A stretch of DNA of 64,000 bases from Sutcliffiella sp. FSL R7-0096 (lineage in GTDB: Bacteria > Bacillota > Bacilli > Bacillales > Bacillaceae_I), in NCBI RefSeq assembly GCF_038595065.1, contig NZ_CP152003.1:4258001-4322000 (forward strand). The letters run 5' to 3'. The notes beneath the pieces were generated by a model, which was not told where the DNA came from, ran no database searches, and saw nothing but the letters and a program-made list of their open reading frames with translations. This document shows, piece after piece, positions 11,145 through 21,819 of this stretch (positions are counted from its first letter, which is position 1; the number at the start of each line of letters is the position of its first letter). The position numbers and the translations under genes are program-made.

Positions 11145-11787
11145 CCGTGTTCACTCCTACAAGTGGCAGCAGGTCCTTCATATGTGTCAGCATGTAATCC
11201 GGCTCATAGGATTGCAGATAATCGACTCCCTTGATGGTCCAGCTTACCGCTGCCGTTTTGGTGCCGGCATTTTTCCCTGCCAGTATATCATGATAATTGT
11301 CTCCCACCATGATGGCTTCGTCCGGTGTGGACCCAAGCTGCTGGAGGGCAAGTTGGACTGGTTCCGGATCCGGTTTCGCATTGGTGACATCGTCTAGGCA
11401 AACGACTACGTCAAAGAACTGATCAAGCCCGGTCAGCTTCAAGCCCATCACCACGGTCTGACGCATTTTAGTCGTGACGATTCCAAGCTTCAACCCCTTC
11501 TCATGAAGAGCCTTCACCGTTTCATATACGCCGTCAAATTCTTTTACTAACGTGTCATGGTTGGTCATATTGAAGTCACGGTAATGTGTGATCATTTCGT
11601 CCACCCGGGTTTCATCCATTTTTACGAAGGTATCGTAAAGTGGAGGTCCTAAAAAAGTAAGGATGTCTTCACGGCCATATTGTTCCGGATAATAGTGGTT
11701 TAGCGTATGAAGAAACGATTCGATTATCAGGTCATTCGTATCAATAAGTGTTCCATCTAAGTCAAAGAGCAGCGTGTTAATGGTCAT
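11137..11787 (-). CDS. ppaX: pyrophosphatase PpaX (HAD family)
   Basis: HAD-superfamily hydrolase that clears pyrophosphate, including that released when HprK/P dephosphorylates HPr. About 216 residues. HAD motif I is [14 protein letters not shown] with the nucleophilic aspartate, motif II is GIVTTKM and motif III is [14 protein letters not shown]. The ATG at 11787 (MTINTLLF) is chosen because AAAGGAAG lies just upstream; the longer ORF to 11817 runs into yvoD. Co-location with hprK supports the function. Confidence 0.92.
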   Translation of the reverse strand: MTINTLLFDLDGTLIDTNDLIIESFLHTLNHYYPEQYGREDILTFLGPPLYDTFVKMDETRVDEMITHYRDFNMTNHDTLVKEFDGVYETVKALHEKGLKLGIVTTKMRQTVVMGLKLTGLDQFFDVVVCLDDVTNAKPDPEPVQLALQQLGSTPDEAIMVGDNYHDILAGKNAGTKTAAVSWTIKGVDYLQSYEPDYMLTHMKDLLPLVGVNTGE

Positions 11788-12721
11788 AGGATGCTTCCTT
11801 TCTTTTCTCAAGTTCAATTCGCTTCCAAATGAAGGCCACTGCGATCGTAAGCAGGATGGCTGTGACGATTCTTATCATCAGTAGTGGCCAAACTGGAATT
11901 CCAAGTGGGATGAAGATCAGGGTGTCCTCCACCACTGCATGGCAGGCAACAAGGAAGATGAATGCCAGTGTCAGGTCCTTCTTACTTACATTATCCTCTT
12001 TTACCGCTTGAATCATAACACCCGCTCCATACGCAAGACCGATCAATAGACCCGCAGCCATGGTAGTGGAGGTGTTTTCCTTCATGCCAAGCATCCTTGT
12101 GAATGGTGCCATCCATTTGGAGAATACAGCCAACCAGCCCAGTTCCTTCATATACTGCACAAGAATCATCAACGGGATCACGATGATCGCCAATTGCAAG
12201 ATTCCCATCAATCCGCGCTGGGTGGCATCAAGCAGTATAGGGAAAAAGCCAGTTACAGCCTCCTCAGATTTTGCTACCATCCCATATTGGGCAAGCTCGC
12301 CCCCGCCCTTCCAGGCAAGGTTGATGATGATCCCCGAGAAAAAGGCAAGGCCCAATCTTACCAAGAGGATCACCCATATTTTCAGGCCAACCTTTGCAGC
12401 GACTGTCGATTCCACCAATAGATTATGGGAGAACGACAGCATGACGGCTAAAATAAAGACCTCTTTTACGGTTAAATCAAGGGTAAGAATGGCCCCGATC
12501 CCTGCATAGAGGTTAAGGAAATTACCGATGACAAGTGGAATGGCTGCTTCCCCTGACAATCCGAAGATCCCCATGATCGGCGCGATTGCTTTGATAAGAT
12601 ATTGTAGTACAGGTGTATGCTGAAGGATACCGACTAGGAGAGTGACCGGAAAAATCACTTTTCCCAGTGTCCACGTTGTCATGAGGCCCACCTTCAGTCC
12701 CCGTTTGAATGTTTGAAACAT
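11777..12721 (-). CDS. yvoD: nucleoside-recognition (Gate) domain membrane protein, YvoD family
   Basis: Integral membrane protein of about 314 residues with roughly eight hydrophobic segments and a nucleoside-recognition or Gate-type domain ([24 protein letters not shown]). It is related to spore maturation proteins and its substrate is unproven. The start at 12721 follows GGGGGAGGGG. The gene overlaps ppaX by 11 bases and follows lgt by about 60 bases, as in B. subtilis. Confidence 0.85.
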   Translation of the reverse strand: MFQTFKRGLKVGLMTTWTLGKVIFPVTLLVGILQHTPVLQYLIKAIAPIMGIFGLSGEAAIPLVIGNFLNLYAGIGAILTLDLTVKEVFILAVMLSFSHNLLVESTVAAKVGLKIWVILLVRLGLAFFSGIIINLAWKGGGELAQYGMVAKSEEAVTGFFPILLDATQRGLMGILQLAIIVIPLMILVQYMKELGWLAVFSKWMAPFTRMLGMKENTSTTMAAGLLIGLAYGAGVMIQAVKEDNVSKKDLTLAFIFLVACHAVVEDTLIFIPLGIPVWPLLMIRIVTAILLTIAVAFIWKRIELEKRKEASYDH

Positions 12722-12781
12722 GATGCCCCTCCCCCTTTGAAGTAGCCTATCCATTTCTCTGAGTATGGTGGAGGCCTTCGT

Positions 12782-13645
12782 TTACTTTGTCGTTTCTGAT
12801 TTCATTTTTGAATCCATATAACGCTCTTTTTTATCAGGATCTAAGTAACGCTTGTTCGCCATGCCAAGCATTCTGCGCACAATGATAAGCGCGATGGCAA
12901 GTATGACAAGTCCGATGGAGATGACCTGCGCAATTCTTAAGGATTCCGTCAGCATCAGGCTGTCCGTACGGAGGCCTTCAATAAAGTAGCGACCGATCGA
13001 ATACCAGATTACATAGCTTAGGAATAGCTCTCCGCGTCTCAGATTCACTCTTCTGAGTAAAAGAAGCAAACCGAAGCCGACAAAATTCCAAATCGATTCA
13101 TAAAGGAAGGTAGGATGATAGTAAGCTCCATTTATGTACATCTGATTGACAATAAAATCAGGTAAATACAATCCTTCCAGGAACTCCCGCGTAACCTCAC
13201 CACCATGGGCTTCCTGGTTCATGAAGTTACCCCAGCGTCCAATCGCTTGTCCAAGGATGATACTTGGGGCCCCGATGTCCGCGAGCTTCCAGAACGAAAT
13301 GCCTCTGATTCTCGCAAAGACAACCCCAGTGGTGATGGCTCCAATCAGACCTCCATGAATCGCAAGTCCGCCTTCCCATATCTTCAGGATGTCTCCTGGG
13401 TTCTGAGAATAATGATCCCATTGGAAAATAACATAGTACAGTCGTGCACAAAGGATGGCAATCGGGATGGCAAACAAGACAAGATCGACGAATACATCTT
13501 TGTTAAGCCCCCGTTTTTCTGACTCCCTTGTGGCAATCCATAAACCAAGCAGCGCCCCTGTCCCGATGATGGCACCGTACCAGTAAACCGTGATCGGCCA
13601 GCTGATCATAACCGGATTCAACGGCTCGATGTTTCCTAACAACAT
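12782..13645 (-). CDS. lgt: prolipoprotein diacylglyceryl transferase
   Basis: Membrane enzyme that transfers diacylglycerol from phosphatidylglycerol to the lipobox cysteine of prolipoproteins. About 287 residues with seven predicted membrane spans. The Lgt signature is seen in [18 protein letters not shown], and HGGLIGA carries the essential histidine. The ATG at 13645 is taken, with GGAG ten bases upstream; a GTG nine bases earlier is an alternative. C-terminal lysine-rich tail is slightly longer than usual. Confidence 0.95.
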   Translation of the reverse strand: MLLGNIEPLNPVMISWPITVYWYGAIIGTGALLGLWIATRESEKRGLNKDVFVDLVLFAIPIAILCARLYYVIFQWDHYSQNPGDILKIWEGGLAIHGGLIGAITTGVVFARIRGISFWKLADIGAPSIILGQAIGRWGNFMNQEAHGGEVTREFLEGLYLPDFIVNQMYINGAYYHPTFLYESIWNFVGFGLLLLLRRVNLRRGELFLSYVIWYSIGRYFIEGLRTDSLMLTESLRIAQVISIGLVILAIALIIVRRMLGMANKRYLDPDKKERYMDSKMKSETTK

Positions 13646-13667
13646 GTTCCCCACACTCCATTATCTA

Positions 13668-14606
13668 TTAAATGTCTTCATGCTCATTTTCACTATTGAT
13701 TACACCGGACAAACGGTTGGAGAACTGCTCGGCAGCGTTCATGCCCATTCGCTTGAGTCGGAAGTTCATCGCCGCCACTTCAATGATAACAGCCAAGTTT
13801 CGCCCAGGACGAACCGGCACCGTCAGCCTTGTCACTTCCGAATCGATGATTTTCATTTTCTCCTCATCCAATCCGACACGATCGTATTGCTTGTTTTTAT
13901 CCCAAAGCTCCAAATTGATAACAAGTGTGATCCGCTTGTAGCTGCGCACCGCCCCTGCTCCAAAAAGCGTCATGACGTTAATAATCCCTAAACCCCTGAT
14001 CTCAAGCAGGTGCTCAATCAATTCCGGTGAATTACCGATAAGCGTATCCGTATCTTCCTGTCTGATTTCCACGCAATCATCCGCAACCAATCGGTGCCCC
14101 CTTTTTACAAGCTCAAGCGCCGTCTCACTTTTACCGACCCCACTCTTACCTGTAATGAGCACACCAACTCCATAGATATCCACAAGCACCCCATGTACAG
14201 CCGTTGTCGGTGCTAGCTTTCCTTCCAAGTAGTTAGTCAGGTGAGAAGAAAGCCTAGTGGTTTTCATCGGTGAGCGCATAAGAGGAACACTTTCTTTTTC
14301 CGCTGCTTCCACAAGTTCAGGCGGTACCTCCATGTCCCTTGAAACGATGATACCGGGAGTGATATCTGTACAAAGCTGACTCATCCGCGCTGTTTTTTCC
14401 CTTGGCGTGAGCCTTTCAAAAAAAGACAGCTCCGTCTTACCAAGTAACTGAATCCGCTCAGCCGGGTAATAGGTGAAATAGCCGGCCATCTCTATACCAG
14501 GGCGGGAAATATCACTTGTCGCAATAGGACGATTAATGCCCTCTTCCCCACCAATCAATTCAAAATTAAACTTCTCAATCAGATCCTTCGTCCGAACCTT
14601 TGGCAA
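13668..14606 (-). CDS. hprK: HPr kinase/phosphorylase
   Basis: Bifunctional serine kinase and phosphorylase acting on HPr Ser46, the main sensor of carbon catabolite control with CcpA. The Walker A motif [14 protein letters not shown] and the signature [20 protein letters not shown] are intact. The probable start is the TTG at 14604-14606 (LPKVRTKD), because AAGGAGG lies 8 bases before it. This gives 312 residues, close to B. subtilis HprK at about 310; the ATG at 14645 would add an N-terminal extension. Confidence 0.95.
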   Translation of the reverse strand: MPKVRTKDLIEKFNFELIGGEEGINRPIATSDISRPGIEMAGYFTYYPAERIQLLGKTELSFFERLTPREKTARMSQLCTDITPGIIVSRDMEVPPELVEAAEKESVPLMRSPMKTTRLSSHLTNYLEGKLAPTTAVHGVLVDIYGVGVLITGKSGVGKSETALELVKRGHRLVADDCVEIRQEDTDTLIGNSPELIEHLLEIRGLGIINVMTLFGAGAVRSYKRITLVINLELWDKNKQYDRVGLDEEKMKIIDSEVTRLTVPVRPGRNLAVIIEVAAMNFRLKRMGMNAAEQFSNRLSGVINSENEHEDI

Positions 14607-14757
14607 GGCCAAAACCTCCTTCAAATTAAAAACAGAGTACTGCATGTTATGTAAAATTAATCTTTTTTCATTTTAGCACTATTTGGTTTATTTATTAAGT
14701 GGGAGAGGTGGGGAAATAGTTTTATACCTAAAAGAAGAACAGAAATGGTTACCACAC

Positions 14758-14786
14758 AAAAAACCGAGCAACCATCGCCCGGTTTT
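14758..14786 (-). terminator. terminator of the metQ-like pseudogene
   Basis: On the minus strand a stem of AAAACCG (complement of 14780-14786) and CGGTTTT (complement of 14760-14766) is followed by more T residues. It lies just past the metQ remnant and upstream of hprK. The rest of 14607-14821 shows no gene. Confidence 0.7.
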
Positions 14787-14821
14787 AGTATTAATCATAT
14801 CAGTAGACATGAACATCACTA

Positions 14822-15666
14822 TTAAAGGTTATCTTGGATTTCTTCCACAGGTTTCTCCACAGGCATTTTGGTCCCACCAAATTCCTTCTTGATAAATTCC
14901 TGAACTTCTTCCGAATGGTAAATACTGCTTAGCTTTTTAATTTTTTCATTATTTACGTTTTCTGTTTGAGTTACAAGAATATTGATATTCGCTTCCGTAT
15001 CCTGATTGATTTGTTCGTGATAAATGGAATCTTCAATAGAGTTAAGTCCGGCATTTAGCGCAACACTGTTTCCAATCAAGGAAGCATCAACATCAGGAAG
15101 GACCCTTGCCGTCGTGGACCCGTCAACTGTTACGAAATTAATGTTTTTCGGGTTTTCTTTAATATCTAGTATCGTTCCAACGAATCAAAATCTTCCTTTA
15201 ATGTAATGATTCCTGCATCCTGCAAAAGGCGAAGTGCTCTAGCTCTGTTTGCCGGGTCGTTCGGAATGGCAATTTCAGCATTATCCGGAATTGCATCTAC
15301 CGATTTTAAACTTTTAGAATAAATCCCCATTGGCTCTAAATAAGTTGTTGCTATGGCAACTAAATCTGCATTTTTACTTTTCACATAATCTTGAAAATAT
15401 GATAGGGACTGAAAAGCATTGACGTCGATCTGGCCATCATTAGTAGCTTCATTGATTTGCAAACCGTCATTAAATTCCTTCACCTCTATTTCAATGCCTG
15501 CATCTTTAGCTGCTTGAGACTTAGATATGTAGTTCCAAACCTGGGCATCTGAGCCGGAAGATCCTACAATAACTTTATTGTTGTCAGCAGCATTTGAACT
15601 TAGGTTACAAGCTGACAAGATTACCAGCAAGATTCCTGTTAAAAGAATTAGTGAAATTTTATTCAT
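14822..15666 (-). pseudogene. metQ: metQ-like methionine-binding lipoprotein, frameshifted
   Basis: Substrate-binding lipoprotein of the NlpA/MetQ family, broken by one base. The first part (15166-15666) has a signal peptide with lipobox LSAC, then SGSDAQVWNYISKSQAAKDAGIEIEVKEF and TYLEPMGIYS. The reading frame shifts near 15170-15175, where one A appears lost from a GAAACG context. The rest continues in another frame from LDIKENPKNINFV through the block at 14822-15079. No ATPase or permease gene adjoins it, so the transporter is not encoded here. It lies downstream of a SAM-I riboswitch. Confidence 0.85.
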
Positions 15667-15709
15667 GTTCTTCTCCCCTTTTTTCTAAAAATAGGCTTTG
15701 TTAAACACC

Positions 15710-15838
15710 GCTGTTGATTTCAGCACTAGGCTTCGCTTTCCTAGGGGCGTTTGGGGAGCCTCCTCGGCTTACACCTGCGGGGTCTCCCCTAAACGCTATC
15801 TCCCTCAGGAGTCTTCGCCTATTACTCCAATCAACAGC
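15710..15838. repeat. family-1 dispersed repeat copy
   Basis: About 129 bases bounded by GCTGTTGATT and AATCAACAGC, perfect inverted ends. The inner part carries the family's blocks (gcttcgctttcc, gagcctcctcg, cggggtctc, aggagtcttcgcc). It lies between the SAM-I riboswitch and the metQ-like pseudogene. Confidence 0.85.
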
Positions 15839-15884
15839 TAGGTTGCTGCAAAAATCAACAGTATGCTTTAACAGAGCCAAAAAA

Positions 15885-16040
15885 TAAAAAAATCCCTCTA
15901 AATAAGAAGGATTTTCCGTGTAAACGAATGTCTCATCTTATCTTTCAAGCACATTTATGCTTGATGGAATTGGCACAGTACTTCATAAGCCTGTTGCCGA
16001 GGTTTCATAGGGCCATTCCCTCCACCTCTCTTAATAAGAA
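15885..16040 (-). ncRNA. SAM-I riboswitch (S box) with terminator
   Basis: Read on the minus strand the leader begins TTCTTATTAAGAGAGGTGGA, then carries the S-box core ATGGCCCTATGAAACCTCGG, CAACAGGCT, a GTGCCAATTCC block and the closing TTGAAAGATAAG at about 15934. These are the conserved SAM-I elements. A terminator hairpin (AAATCC with GGGATTT, 15891-15915) with a T run follows as the expression platform. The natural target would be a methionine-transport operon; here the next gene is a broken metQ-like gene, separated by a dispersed repeat. Confidence 0.93.
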
Positions 16041-16213
16041 TATGTTTTTATATTGTCTAGAAAAAATAAAACTAAAATCCCCCATTCATTCCAGCAGTGC
16101 ATGATTAATTGGATGAAAGCTTCTGATTAGTTTATCATTATCTAAAATTTGTTAATATTAAGATATTATAATTAATCACATCTGTCAAGTCGGATTTATG
16201 ATTATCTGCAATT

Positions 16214-16254
16214 AAAATAACGCGAACCACATTATTATCGGTTCGCGTTATTTT
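16214..16254 (-). terminator. strong terminator of yvlBCD
   Basis: A 15-bp perfect stem (AAAATAACGCGAACC at 16214-16228 with GGTTCGCGTTATTTT at 16240-16254) stands ten bases after the yvlD stop. It is symmetric enough to work in both directions. Confidence 0.85.
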
Positions 16255-16264
16255 AAAAAAATCC

Positions 16265-16624
16265 CTATTTTCTTTTTTGCAAAGGTTCTACAATCGCCTT
16301 CTGGATCAATAGATTCAACAAAGCAATGAAAATTGCCGCAAGGATTGCCGTTCCAAAACCATCAATATTAAATGCATCGCCCATTAGGAAGGCCGTCAGC
16401 ATCAAGGTGATGGCATTGATGACAAATAGGAACAATCCAAGGCTGAGTAGTGTGACCGGTAAGGTGAGTATTACCAGGATTGGCTTTACAATCGTATTCA
16501 ATACCGCCAGAATTATACTGGCAATGATGGCCGCACCCACTCCACTCAGCTGGAAAGAGTCAAAATAGCCGGCCACCACAATTAATACTAATGCATTGAC
16601 GAGAATACTGATGGCCCACCTCAT
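16265..16624 (-). CDS. yvlD: phage holin family 4-type membrane protein, YvlD
   Basis: A 119-residue membrane protein with about four hydrophobic segments and the family segment IKPILVILTLPVTLLSLGLFLFVINAITL in the middle. The function is not established; homologues sit in envelope-stress operons. It shares one base with yvlC and is the last gene of yvlBCD, the order seen in B. subtilis, where the set is under SigW. Confidence 0.88.
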   Translation of the reverse strand: MRWAISILVNALVLIVVAGYFDSFQLSGVGAAIIASIILAVLNTIVKPILVILTLPVTLLSLGLFLFVINAITLMLTAFLMGDAFNIDGFGTAILAAIFIALLNLLIQKAIVEPLQKRK

Positions 16625-16824
16625 TAGCGTATCTCGGTCTCTTCATTCGGTAATAAAAATGTTAGGACAAAGTACGTGAGAATCAATGGCATGACTCCTG
16701 TCGGGAATAACAGGATGACAAAGATGACACGCAATAGATTTGCATCCACTCCCAAGTATTTTGCAAGACCGCCAAGCACACCTGCAAGCTTGCGGTCATT
16801 TTTTGAACGTATAAGACGCTTCAT
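16624..16824 (-). CDS. yvlC: PspC-domain protein YvlC
   Basis: A 66-residue PspC-domain membrane protein. The N terminus KRLIRSKNDRKLAGVLGGLAKYLGVD is the PspC signature, followed by two hydrophobic segments. PspC-type proteins sense or respond to envelope stress. It is coupled tightly to yvlB (2 bases) and yvlD (overlap). Confidence 0.9.
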   Translation of the reverse strand: MKRLIRSKNDRKLAGVLGGLAKYLGVDANLLRVIFVILLFPTGVMPLILTYFVLTFLLPNEETEIR

Positions 16825-16826
16825 GG

Positions 16827-18017
16827 TTACTTCACCTCATATGGTTTGATTAAAATGGAGCCGGTTGTCGTTTCTGCCAGGATGTAGGTAAGTGGCGCAT
16901 CTTCCTTTTTCGCTTTAAAATGAAGTGCCTTTTGTACCACCTCATTCTTTTCTTCCACTACATCCATCCCAGGAACCTCACATGTGAAGCTTCCAAGGTT
17001 GGTTTTCAACTCCGCTTCCACAGAATTGACTGTCGGAATGAACAGGTCTACACTGCCTGTTTTCGTTTTAGCCATAATGGAGCGGGCTGCTGAACCGGTA
17101 ATTTCTCCGACAACACTTCCGTTAAAACTTTGTACATCCAGCTTTTCGATATTGCCTCGTACCCTCAGCATACCGTTGATCGTTTCCGCTTCGACCTCTT
17201 TTGCATCGCAATCGGTCAGCTTGATATGACCGTTTGCCGTTTCCGCTTCAATATACTCGCTCGCCAGATTATCCCATGCAATTGAGCCGTTTGCCGACTT
17301 CAACTTCATCGACTTTACATGTAAACCTTCCCCTGAAATCGGTCCATTAAACATGCGGATATTGAGATTATCGTATTTTTCTTCCGGTACATAGACCGTC
17401 GCATTCACTTTTATATGCTTTTTCTGAACCGAAAATCTCAATTTGCCTGCTTCAATGGAAAACAGTACTTCACTCAAAAACGCTTTGCGGGCATCATCCT
17501 GGGAGTTCTCCTCATATACTTTTGCCTCACACTCAATCTTCACATCGTTTTCTTTCCAAGGAACCACTTTCACCGACCCATTTGCCACATCTAAATCAAT
17601 ATGCTGCAAATGTACATCGGATTGCTGGAAAATGTGCTGAAGCGAAATCGAAGGACCAAAGTTGAAATCCAAATCGAGATCCTTAATCTTCTGTAGCGCG
17701 CTTCCGACGAAATCCAAAATGTTATTCTTAAAAGAGGAGGCCTGCTTGCTGTAGGAGTCGAACTTTGATTTGTCATAAGAGCCGGATCCTGAACCATTCT
17801 TTGCATTCGAAAAAACCTTTGTGGACAGAGCCTGAAAAATATTCTCTTCCGCTTCCTGGGAACCCTTGGCACCCTTCGTAAGCTCCGAAACAATTTCATC
17901 CTGCCTCAAGTTCTTCTCTTCACTATTCTTCTCCAAACTCTCCAATAAAATGATAGCCTCTTCCGCCGTCAGCTTCCCTTCCTCCACCAACTTCAAAATA
18001 CGCTTACGCTCTTCCAT
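16827..18017 (-). CDS. yvlB: DUF4097/LiaX-like envelope stress protein YvlB
   Basis: A 396-residue protein. The N-terminal helical module ERKRILKLVEEGKLTAEEAIILLESL is the SHOCT-like YvlB/LiaX N-terminal domain. The middle is a low-complexity serine- and lysine-rich linker, and the C-terminal half is a repetitive beta-strand DUF4097 domain with recurring NG/TG turns (SANGSIAWDNL, TANGHIKLTD, TINGMLRVRG, SFNGSVVGEI). LiaX homologues take part in sensing of cell-wall-active agents; the role here is inferred. An ECF-type promoter lies upstream. Confidence 0.88.
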   Translation of the reverse strand: MEERKRILKLVEEGKLTAEEAIILLESLEKNSEEKNLRQDEIVSELTKGAKGSQEAEENIFQALSTKVFSNAKNGSGSGSYDKSKFDSYSKQASSFKNNILDFVGSALQKIKDLDLDFNFGPSISLQHIFQQSDVHLQHIDLDVANGSVKVVPWKENDVKIECEAKVYEENSQDDARKAFLSEVLFSIEAGKLRFSVQKKHIKVNATVYVPEEKYDNLNIRMFNGPISGEGLHVKSMKLKSANGSIAWDNLASEYIEAETANGHIKLTDCDAKEVEAETINGMLRVRGNIEKLDVQSFNGSVVGEITGSAARSIMAKTKTGSVDLFIPTVNSVEAELKTNLGSFTCEVPGMDVVEEKNEVVQKALHFKAKKEDAPLTYILAETTTGSILIKPYEVK

Positions 18018-18077
18018 ACCTCAACATCCTCCTTTTAAACTACTCTACCTCAATATCAAAAACATCTATACTACCTC

Positions 18078-18104
18078 TACGACCAAACCACCCTAAAAGT
18101 TTCA
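18078..18104 (-). promoter_or_regulatory. ECF sigma (SigW-like) promoter for yvlBCD
   Basis: The minus strand reads TGAAAC, 17 bases, CGTA. This fits the SigW/ECF consensus (TGAAAC, 16-17 bases, CGTA) and lies 61 bases before the yvlB start. B. subtilis yvlABCD is known as a SigW target. Confidence 0.7.
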
Positions 18105-18232
18105 TTTATTGCTTCTAGTCTTATTGTTGCACAAAAATTGCGAAAAGGGGTCAGACCCCGGCAGGATTTTTTAAACTTATGTCATACGCCTCAAGTCTTA
18201 GAAGGCAGAAATACTTATGTGTGGCCGTTTTC

Positions 18233-18362
18233 ATTGTTGATTGTTGTAGTGCAAGTTATGAGACTCCTGTAGGTGGAAGCGGTTGTTTGAGACTTCGCAA
18301 AGAAGTGAGGAAACTAAAGCATCGCCCTGCGGAAAGCGAACACCTGGAATGGTAATCAACAA
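18233..18362. repeat. family-1 dispersed repeat copy, reverse orientation
   Basis: Ends TTGTTGATT and AATCAACAA are complementary, with a changed outer base pair compared with other copies. The inner blocks (gagactcctgtagg, ttgagactt, ccctgcggaaagcgaa) are the reverse complement of the standard copies. The gap 18018-18458 otherwise holds the ECF promoter and a short GGGGTCAGACCCC palindrome at 18147-18159. Confidence 0.75.
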
Positions 18363-18458
18363 GTAATGGTAAGCACCTAAATTTTTGGGTCGTGATGTCC
18401 GTCATGGTATAATGGCCTTAGCTTTTGGGTATAGATTGTGTGGAAGGAGTGGATTGTA

Positions 18459-18866
18459 ATGGACTTTATTATGGATCATTTGCTGACTATCATTATCGTG
18501 CTAGTCGTTCTGTTTGTGGTGATACCCTTCTTGAAAAGCATTTTGTCAAAGCTTCTTATTGTCGGCCTTGTTCTGGCAGGACTCATTTTCTTTGGAGTGC
18601 TTGGCCCTGATTTTACAGAGTCGTCCTCCAACTATGTTGAGAATACGATTCGTCCTGTAGTGACGGAAGAAATAGATAAAGCAAACTTCAATTATGATGA
18701 AGAAACAAAGGAATATATCATTCAAAGTGTATCCTTTCATCTTAAAGGAAAATTGAATGAGAATACTGGGGAAATCCGATTCAAAGAGAAAACATATGAG
18801 ATGGATGTTCGCTTCCTAAAGGATATTATTGAACAGAAAGTTAAAGAACAAGAGACAAACCAGTAA
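18459..18866 (+). CDS. small membrane-anchored protein of unknown function
   Basis: About 135 residues with two adjacent N-terminal hydrophobic segments (HLLTIIIVLVVLFVVIPFL and LLIVGLVLAGLIFFGVLG), then a hydrophilic domain outside or inside the membrane. I do not recognise the family. The ATG at 18459 has GAAGGAG nine bases before it and is favoured over the upstream GTG at 18438. It converges on uvrA, with a bidirectional terminator between. Confidence 0.75.
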   Translation: MDFIMDHLLTIIIVLVVLFVVIPFLKSILSKLLIVGLVLAGLIFFGVLGPDFTESSSNYVENTIRPVVTEEIDKANFNYDEETKEYIIQSVSFHLKGKLNENTGEIRFKEKTYEMDVRFLKDIIEQKVKEQETNQ

Positions 18867-18875
18867 ATACCAAAT

Positions 18876-18920
18876 AAAAAGGATGATGGCCGCAAAATCC
18901 GCGGTTCCATCATCCTTTTT
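18876..18920. terminator. bidirectional terminator
   Basis: AAAAAGGATGATGG (18876-18889) pairs perfectly with CCATCATCCTTTTT (18907-18920). It serves both the plus-strand small gene and the minus-strand uvrA. Confidence 0.9.
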
Positions 18921-18935
18921 CTCTTGATCAACAGA

Positions 18936-21812
18936 TTATCCTTTGCTCACTGTTTCTACTTCTTTTACTCTCTGCTCCATTCGGTCGCGGTCACGCAACA
19001 GTACCGGGCGCAAATATTGGCCTGTATAGGAGGCCTCTATTTCAATGACTTCTTCTGGAGTTCCAGTAGCAATGATGCTTCCTCCTTTGTCCCCACCTTC
19101 TGGACCAAGGTCCACCATATAATCCACAGCCTTGATGACATCCAGATTATGCTCGATTACTAGAACTGTATCCCCATTCTCCACAAGACGCTGAAGAACT
19201 TTCAGTAATCTGGCAATATCGTCTACATGTAGCCCTGTCGTCGGCTCATCCAAAATGTAAAGCGAACGACCGGTAGATCTGCGGTGCAGCTCCGATGCCA
19301 ATTTGACACGTTGCGCTTCCCCGCCGGACAAGGTGGTAGCAGGCTGACCTAAAGTGATATAGCCAAGTCCCACATCATAGATGGTTTGCAGCTTCCTCTT
19401 AATCTTAGGGATATTCTCGAAGAAGCTGACAGCATCCTCTACCGTCATTTTCAAAATATCATCTATATTTTTCCCTTTATATAGCACTTCTAGCGTTTCA
19501 CGGTTGTAGCGTTTACCATGACAGACTTCGCAAGGGACATATACGTCCGGAAGGAAATGCATTTCAATTTTAATGATTCCATCGCCTCGGCATGCTTCAC
19601 AGCGTCCACCTTTTACATTGAAGCTGAAACGGCCTTTTTTATAACCGCGTACTTTTGCTTCATTGGTGGAAGCGAACACGTCACGGATATCGTCAAATAC
19701 CCCTGTATAGGTAGCCGGGTTGGAACGAGGCGTTCTCCCGATTGGTGACTGATCGATATCGATGACTTTATCAAGGTGCTCGATTCCCCTGATTTCTTTA
19801 TGTTGACCTGGTTTCGTTTTGGCATTGTGTAATCGTTGTGCCAGCGCTTTGTGCAGAATTTCATTGATAAGTGTACTCTTTCCAGATCCAGATACACCTG
19901 TTACTGCAACAAAGCATCCTAGTGGTATCTTCACATTCACATTGCTCAGGTTGTTTTCGTTGGCACCGATGACTTCCAGGAAACGATCCTTCACAATCTT
20001 TCTTTCCGTTGGAAGCGGGATGAACTTTTTCCCTGATAGATACTGTCCTGTCAAGGAAGCTTCGTCATTCATCACTTCTTCCGGTGTACCTGCAGAAATC
20101 ACCTGTCCGCCATGCACACCGGCCCCTGGACCAATATCAAGGAGATAGTCCGCTGCCATCATCGTATCTTCATCATGCTCCACGACGATTAGCGTATTCC
20201 CGATATCCCTCATGCTTTTAAGGGTTTGAATGAGGCGGTCATTATCGCGTTGATGAAGCCCGATGGACGGCTCATCCAGGATATAAAGGACTCCGGTCAG
20301 ACGGGAACCGATTTGTGTGGCAAGACGGATCCGCTGAGCTTCTCCACCAGAAAGCGTCCCAGCTGAACGACTCAGAGTTAGATAGTCCAGTCCTACATTG
20401 TTCAAAAACCCGAGACGCTCCTCGATTTCTCGAAGAATCAAATGGGCTATTTTTCTTTCTTTTTCCGTCAGATTAAGATTGTCGAAGAAATCCAAAGCTT
20501 CCACGATGGAAAACTTCGTGACATTCCCGATATGCTTTTCATTAATAAGTACCGAAAGGCTCTCGATTTTCAGGCGGTTTCCTTTACAAGCTGGACAAGG
20601 TTGCTGGGCCATATACTTTTCCATCTGTTCACGAATATAGTCCGAGCTTGTTTCCTTGTAGCGTCTTTCCACATTGGGGATAACTCCCTCGAAGCGGATA
20701 TAGCTTTCCCGCACCTGGCCAAAGTCATTTTCATAGCGGAAGTAGACTTCTTCTTTTCCACTTCCGTAAAGTACTTTGTCCAACAGGTTATTGGGGATAT
20801 CTTTTACTGGAACATCCATATCAATGCCAAAGTGGTTGCAGACCGCTTGTAGCATCTGTGGATAATATTGCGAACTTGTCGGCTCCCATGGAGCAAGGGC
20901 ATGCTCTTTTAAGGTGAGGTTCTTGTTTGGCATCACCAGATCCACATCCACCTCAAGCTTTGTCCCCAATCCATCACATTTCTGGCAAGCACCATATGGA
21001 CTGTTGAAGGAGAACATTCTCGGCTCCAGTTCACCAATGGAGAATCCACATTGTGGACAAGCGTGATGCTCGCTGAAAAGAAGCTCCTCTTCCCCAATGA
21101 TATCCACAATTACTTTTCCTTCGCCTAATCGAAGAGCTGTTTCCAATGAGTCGGACAGACGTGTTTCCACCCCATCTTTAACGACAATCCGATCAATCAC
21201 CACTTCGATGGAGTGCTTCTTATTTTTCTCCAGCTCAATCTCATCCGAAACTTCCACCATTTCACCATTCACACGGACACGGACATAACCTTGCTTTTTA
21301 ATGTCCTCCAAGGTTTTCACATGTGTACCTTTACGGCCTTGAATGACAGGAGCGAGAATCTGAAGCTTGGTCCGCTCGGGATACTCCATGATCCGGTCCA
21401 CCATCTGTTCGATCGTTTGGGAAGATATCTCAATGCCATGTTTTGGACATGTTGGTCTGCCTACCCTTGCAAAAAGAAGACGGAGGTAGTCATAGATTTC
21501 CGTTACCGTTCCAACCGTTGAACGCGGGTTACGGCTTGTTGTCTTTTGATCGATGGAAATGGCCGGTGAAAGCCCTTCTATCGCATCCACATCCGGTTTG
21601 TCCATCTGCCCAAGGAACTGACGGGCATAGGCAGACAAGGATTCCACATATCTGCGTTGTCCTTCCGCATAGATGGTATCAAAAGCTAGCGAGGATTTCC
21701 CCGATCCTGAAAGCCCCGTCAACACCACAAGCTTGTCGCGGGGAATGGTCACATCTATATTTTTTAAGTTATGGGCTCTGGCCCCTTTTACTACGATTTT
21801 ATCCATTGCCAT
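18936..21812 (-). CDS. uvrA: excinuclease ABC subunit A
   Basis: DNA damage sensor of nucleotide excision repair, a dimeric ABC-type ATPase that loads UvrB. About 958 residues. The first Walker A is [14 protein letters not shown] near residue 31 and the second [14 protein letters not shown] near 640. Zinc modules are CPQCGF and the CEAC/CEVC pair in [11 protein letters not shown] and [11 protein letters not shown] signatures [13 protein letters not shown] and [13 protein letters not shown] are both present. The start [15 protein letters not shown] matches the family; AAGGAT elements lie upstream. uvrB precedes it by 7 bases. Confidence 0.97.
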   Translation of the reverse strand: MAMDKIVVKGARAHNLKNIDVTIPRDKLVVLTGLSGSGKSSLAFDTIYAEGQRRYVESLSAYARQFLGQMDKPDVDAIEGLSPAISIDQKTTSRNPRSTVGTVTEIYDYLRLLFARVGRPTCPKHGIEISSQTIEQMVDRIMEYPERTKLQILAPVIQGRKGTHVKTLEDIKKQGYVRVRVNGEMVEVSDEIELEKNKKHSIEVVIDRIVVKDGVETRLSDSLETALRLGEGKVIVDIIGEEELLFSEHHACPQCGFSIGELEPRMFSFNSPYGACQKCDGLGTKLEVDVDLVMPNKNLTLKEHALAPWEPTSSQYYPQMLQAVCNHFGIDMDVPVKDIPNNLLDKVLYGSGKEEVYFRYENDFGQVRESYIRFEGVIPNVERRYKETSSDYIREQMEKYMAQQPCPACKGNRLKIESLSVLINEKHIGNVTKFSIVEALDFFDNLNLTEKERKIAHLILREIEERLGFLNNVGLDYLTLSRSAGTLSGGEAQRIRLATQIGSRLTGVLYILDEPSIGLHQRDNDRLIQTLKSMRDIGNTLIVVEHDEDTMMAADYLLDIGPGAGVHGGQVISAGTPEEVMNDEASLTGQYLSGKKFIPLPTERKIVKDRFLEVIGANENNLSNVNVKIPLGCFVAVTGVSGSGKSTLINEILHKALAQRLHNAKTKPGQHKEIRGIEHLDKVIDIDQSPIGRTPRSNPATYTGVFDDIRDVFASTNEAKVRGYKKGRFSFNVKGGRCEACRGDGIIKIEMHFLPDVYVPCEVCHGKRYNRETLEVLYKGKNIDDILKMTVEDAVSFFENIPKIKRKLQTIYDVGLGYITLGQPATTLSGGEAQRVKLASELHRRSTGRSLYILDEPTTGLHVDDIARLLKVLQRLVENGDTVLVIEHNLDVIKAVDYMVDLGPEGGDKGGSIIATGTPEEVIEIEASYTGQYLRPVLLRDRDRMEQRVKEVETVSKG

Positions 21813-21819
21813 CCTTATG

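Noticed and set aside
18147-18159. GGGGTCAGACCCC as a specific operator
   Set aside because: It is a simple short palindrome, and nothing in the window links it to a regulator. It is noted only as a palindrome.
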